NCBI RefSeq assembly: GCF_037975245.1
Contig: NC_092569.1
Coordinates: 36,886,168-36,950,167, forward strand
DNA length: 64,000 nucleotides
Reading direction: 5' to 3'
DNA from: Apostichopus japonicus
Lineage: Eukaryota; Echinodermata; Holothuroidea; Aspidochirotida; Stichopodidae
Made by a program: the position numbers and the translations under genes. This document shows positions 63,401 through 64,000 of the stretch, piece after piece. Within the stretch, counting starts at the first letter, position 1. Each line of letters starts with the position of its first letter. A model generated the notes under the pieces. That model was not told the origin of the DNA. It searched no databases and saw only the letters and a program-made list of their open reading frames with translations.

Positions 63401-64000
63401 AATTTCCTATTCAACGTGTCGTTGCCCGACAAACCCTTTACAAGGCGAGGGTTATTGTCAATATCAAGCTCGATCTTTGACCCATTGGGTTTTGCTGCTC
63501 CCTTTGTTGTCATTGCTCGGTGCCTCTTACAAGATATTTGTCGCAAAGGGTCTGATTGGGACAAACCCTTGACGGACGAAGAACTTGTGACATGGAAGAA
63601 GTGGCTTCAAAATGTTCCTCTTCTTTCATCTATACAGATCCCTCGTTGGCTACAGTTAGATAACGCACAGCGCGTCCAGCTTCACGTGTTTTGTGACGCA
63701 TCTCAGAGAGGATATGCTGCAGTGGCATACCTCTGCGTGATAGGTGCTGACAGTGAAGCAAGCTGCTCATTCATTCAAGGAAAGGCCAAAGTCAGCCCAA
63801 TGAAGCCCGTGTCTATTCCTAGGCTCGAGTTAATGGGCGCGGTTCTTGCAGTGACGTTGTACACGTCGATCAAACAAGAGATTAGGTTTGATCTCGATGA
63901 TGTTATATTTTGGACGGACTCAATGATTGTCCTTGGGTACATTCGCAACGAGGATAAGCGGTTTAAAACCTTCGTTGCGAACCGAGTGTCCAAGATTCAT
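60401..64000 (+). CDS. BEL/Pao Gag-Pol polyprotein, C-terminus beyond window
   Basis: An open frame of exactly 1200 codons, without a stop, from the ATG at 60401 (in-frame TAA just upstream at 60392) to the last base. Residues 1 to about 400 are Gag-like, with an N-terminal coiled coil and a domain around 190-370 (FNGDPTDYWYF) typical of Pao-type Gag. Two zinc-knuckle-like Cys/His groups follow at about 402-460 (CFACDDDH, CFRCLFPGHSVAKC). The protease motif LDSGSD is near 512 and GADVPEAFW near 618. The reverse transcriptase spans about 770-960 with VYDCAAK, VADVEAMFHQV and the active site YVDD near 923. RNase H is at 1097-1180 (FCDAS, RLELMGA, WTDS). The integrase would lie to the right. The intact frame suggests a recent insertion. 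Confidence 0.95.
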   Translation, partial: MSTDEALTMKTLLIRRRNKKGTLTRAINSISTLIREDAGVDSVKELLEKANKILEAIEEAHQAVIEKLLEEDKFILEEEWMADVVSKFIAVKIEVERYVDLSRKGPERISEAPEGDEEKRLTDNDDNGIFTKNSNVSHCVSSKEVNDITDGNNSNVDMKNGEGLPHLSSNRYSSSCDSNYVFGFNELKLALELPKAEVFEFNGDPTDYWYFITNFEVNVASKLSGDAARLQYLLQLCKGKARFCIESCALLGDEGYESAKAILKRQFGQPHLILNSLMSKLVSRKSIKANDGESLWKLISEMQRCYVTLTQMGYVNDLNSTSNLLKIHSLLPFYLQTGWANVAQKIHESREPEFNDLLSYLTGQAEISSNMFGRNIGKSSSVVSDEKPRVKSNFMKGRSLKCFACDDDHRIFDCESFCNMSYNQRLDIVRTKRLCFRCLFPGHSVAKCRRDTVCTFCQSNKHNDLLHPPPNQENISVMSNTAVCGSNVFLRILPVTVTGNNGNRVHTLAILDSGSDTTLCSESLRKKLGVKGKPTSYTSSTVNGVEPKIGSTFDITVKGENESNDLSITALSVPKLPNSDDSVPSARDLNRWQHLKLIPWGDISRYNLELLIGADVPEAFWVMDERRGGTGDPYGVKTPLGWSVMGPTGFSGRSDRKNIHRISCCSNGEILSLLKSSWSVDDASIGEGDSVQDKRAKGILESTASLTSEGHYQIGLLWKDDYHFLPSNKPLAESRLRNIKRKLLRDNVMRQKYTETVEGYIAKGYTERVQGEGKAGNVWYLPHHPVVHPHKDKVRVVYDCAAKWRDTSLNSCLLKGPDTINSLVGVLHRFRQQRIALVADVEAMFHQVQVISEDRDVFRFLWWPGGNLESEPLEYRMTVHLFGATSSPACAGYALQRTARDNELHNQDIVGKKAIQFIRNNFYVDDLLASVDDPTVAIEVVERIRSILSKGGFRLTKWVSNDRAVLQSIPESERAPNLRNSLETLPTERTLGVSWNAENDNFLFNVSLPDKPFTRRGLLSISSSIFDPLGFAAPFVVIARCLLQDICRKGSDWDKPLTDEELVTWKKWLQNVPLLSSIQIPRWLQLDNAQRVQLHVFCDASQRGYAAVAYLCVIGADSEASCSFIQGKAKVSPMKPVSIPRLELMGAVLAVTLYTSIKQEIRFDLDDVIFWTDSMIVLGYIRNEDKRFKTFVANRVSKIH

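Larger units (their letters stand above)
59845..64000 (+). mobile_element. BEL/Pao LTR retrotransposon, 5' part
   Basis: A candidate 5' LTR (about 59845-60342, TGTTACG...ATTACA) is followed by a short leader and a Gag-Pol frame that runs off the window. The Gag, CCHC, protease and RT order, with the Pao-type protease-RT spacing, identifies the group. The element lies in sense orientation to the window and opposite to the adjacent membrane-protein gene, probably in one of its introns. Confidence 0.9.

Noticed and set aside
61683-63993. Short frames antisense or out of frame to the BEL/Pao polyprotein, including 160 and 132 codons on the minus strand
   Set aside because: They are shadows of the 1200-codon plus-strand frame, which carries all recognisable domains.

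Overview
The window is nuclear DNA of a multicellular animal: split genes with GT-AG introns, AT-rich intergenic DNA, many tandem repeats, LTR retrotransposons, hAT-type MITEs and tRNA-derived SINEs. A marine invertebrate, perhaps an echinoderm such as a sea cucumber, fits best. That placement is an inference from the SINE, MITE and retroelement style, not proven. Exon models were read by eye from splice sites, phase and family similarity, and repeat copy numbers are approximate.

Layout. (1) 1-8563: an apparently intact Ty3/gypsy element on the minus strand, its left LTR almost entirely outside the window. (2) 9.2-21.0 kb: a cluster of type I membrane proteins on the plus strand. A lone cytoplasmic-tail exon (9.26-9.61 kb) is followed by two tandem paralogues. 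Copy 1 (12.08-14.83 kb) has signal peptide, Thr/Ser stalk, TM and tail but only a remnant of its CUB exon. Copy 2 (16.91-21.0 kb) has a complete six-exon CUB-stalk-TM-tail frame of 453 codons. (3) 21.4-28.7 kb: non-genic DNA with minisatellites, TA arrays, a SINE and a hAT MITE. (4) 29.0-47.6 kb: a 13-exon TATDN1 (TatD-family nuclease) gene, giving an uninterrupted 299-aa frame. Its introns hold a series of unrelated minisatellites, two of which have copied a splice site of the gene together with part of the exon. (5) 47.8-56.3 kb: a 15-bp satellite, a SINE, then a cluster of nested hAT MITEs with clear 8-bp target duplications. (6) 57.3-59.6 kb: the C-terminal five exons of a minus-strand membrane-protein gene, tentatively TMEM214-like. 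(7) about 59.8-64.0 kb: the 5' part of a BEL/Pao retrotransposon on the plus strand, open to the window edge, apparently inserted in an upstream intron of that gene.

Most worth following are the CUB receptor cluster, whose tails all carry Tyr-Glu-Asn motifs while the ectodomains diverge, and the two TATDN1 minisatellites that multiplied a 3' and a 5' splice site.
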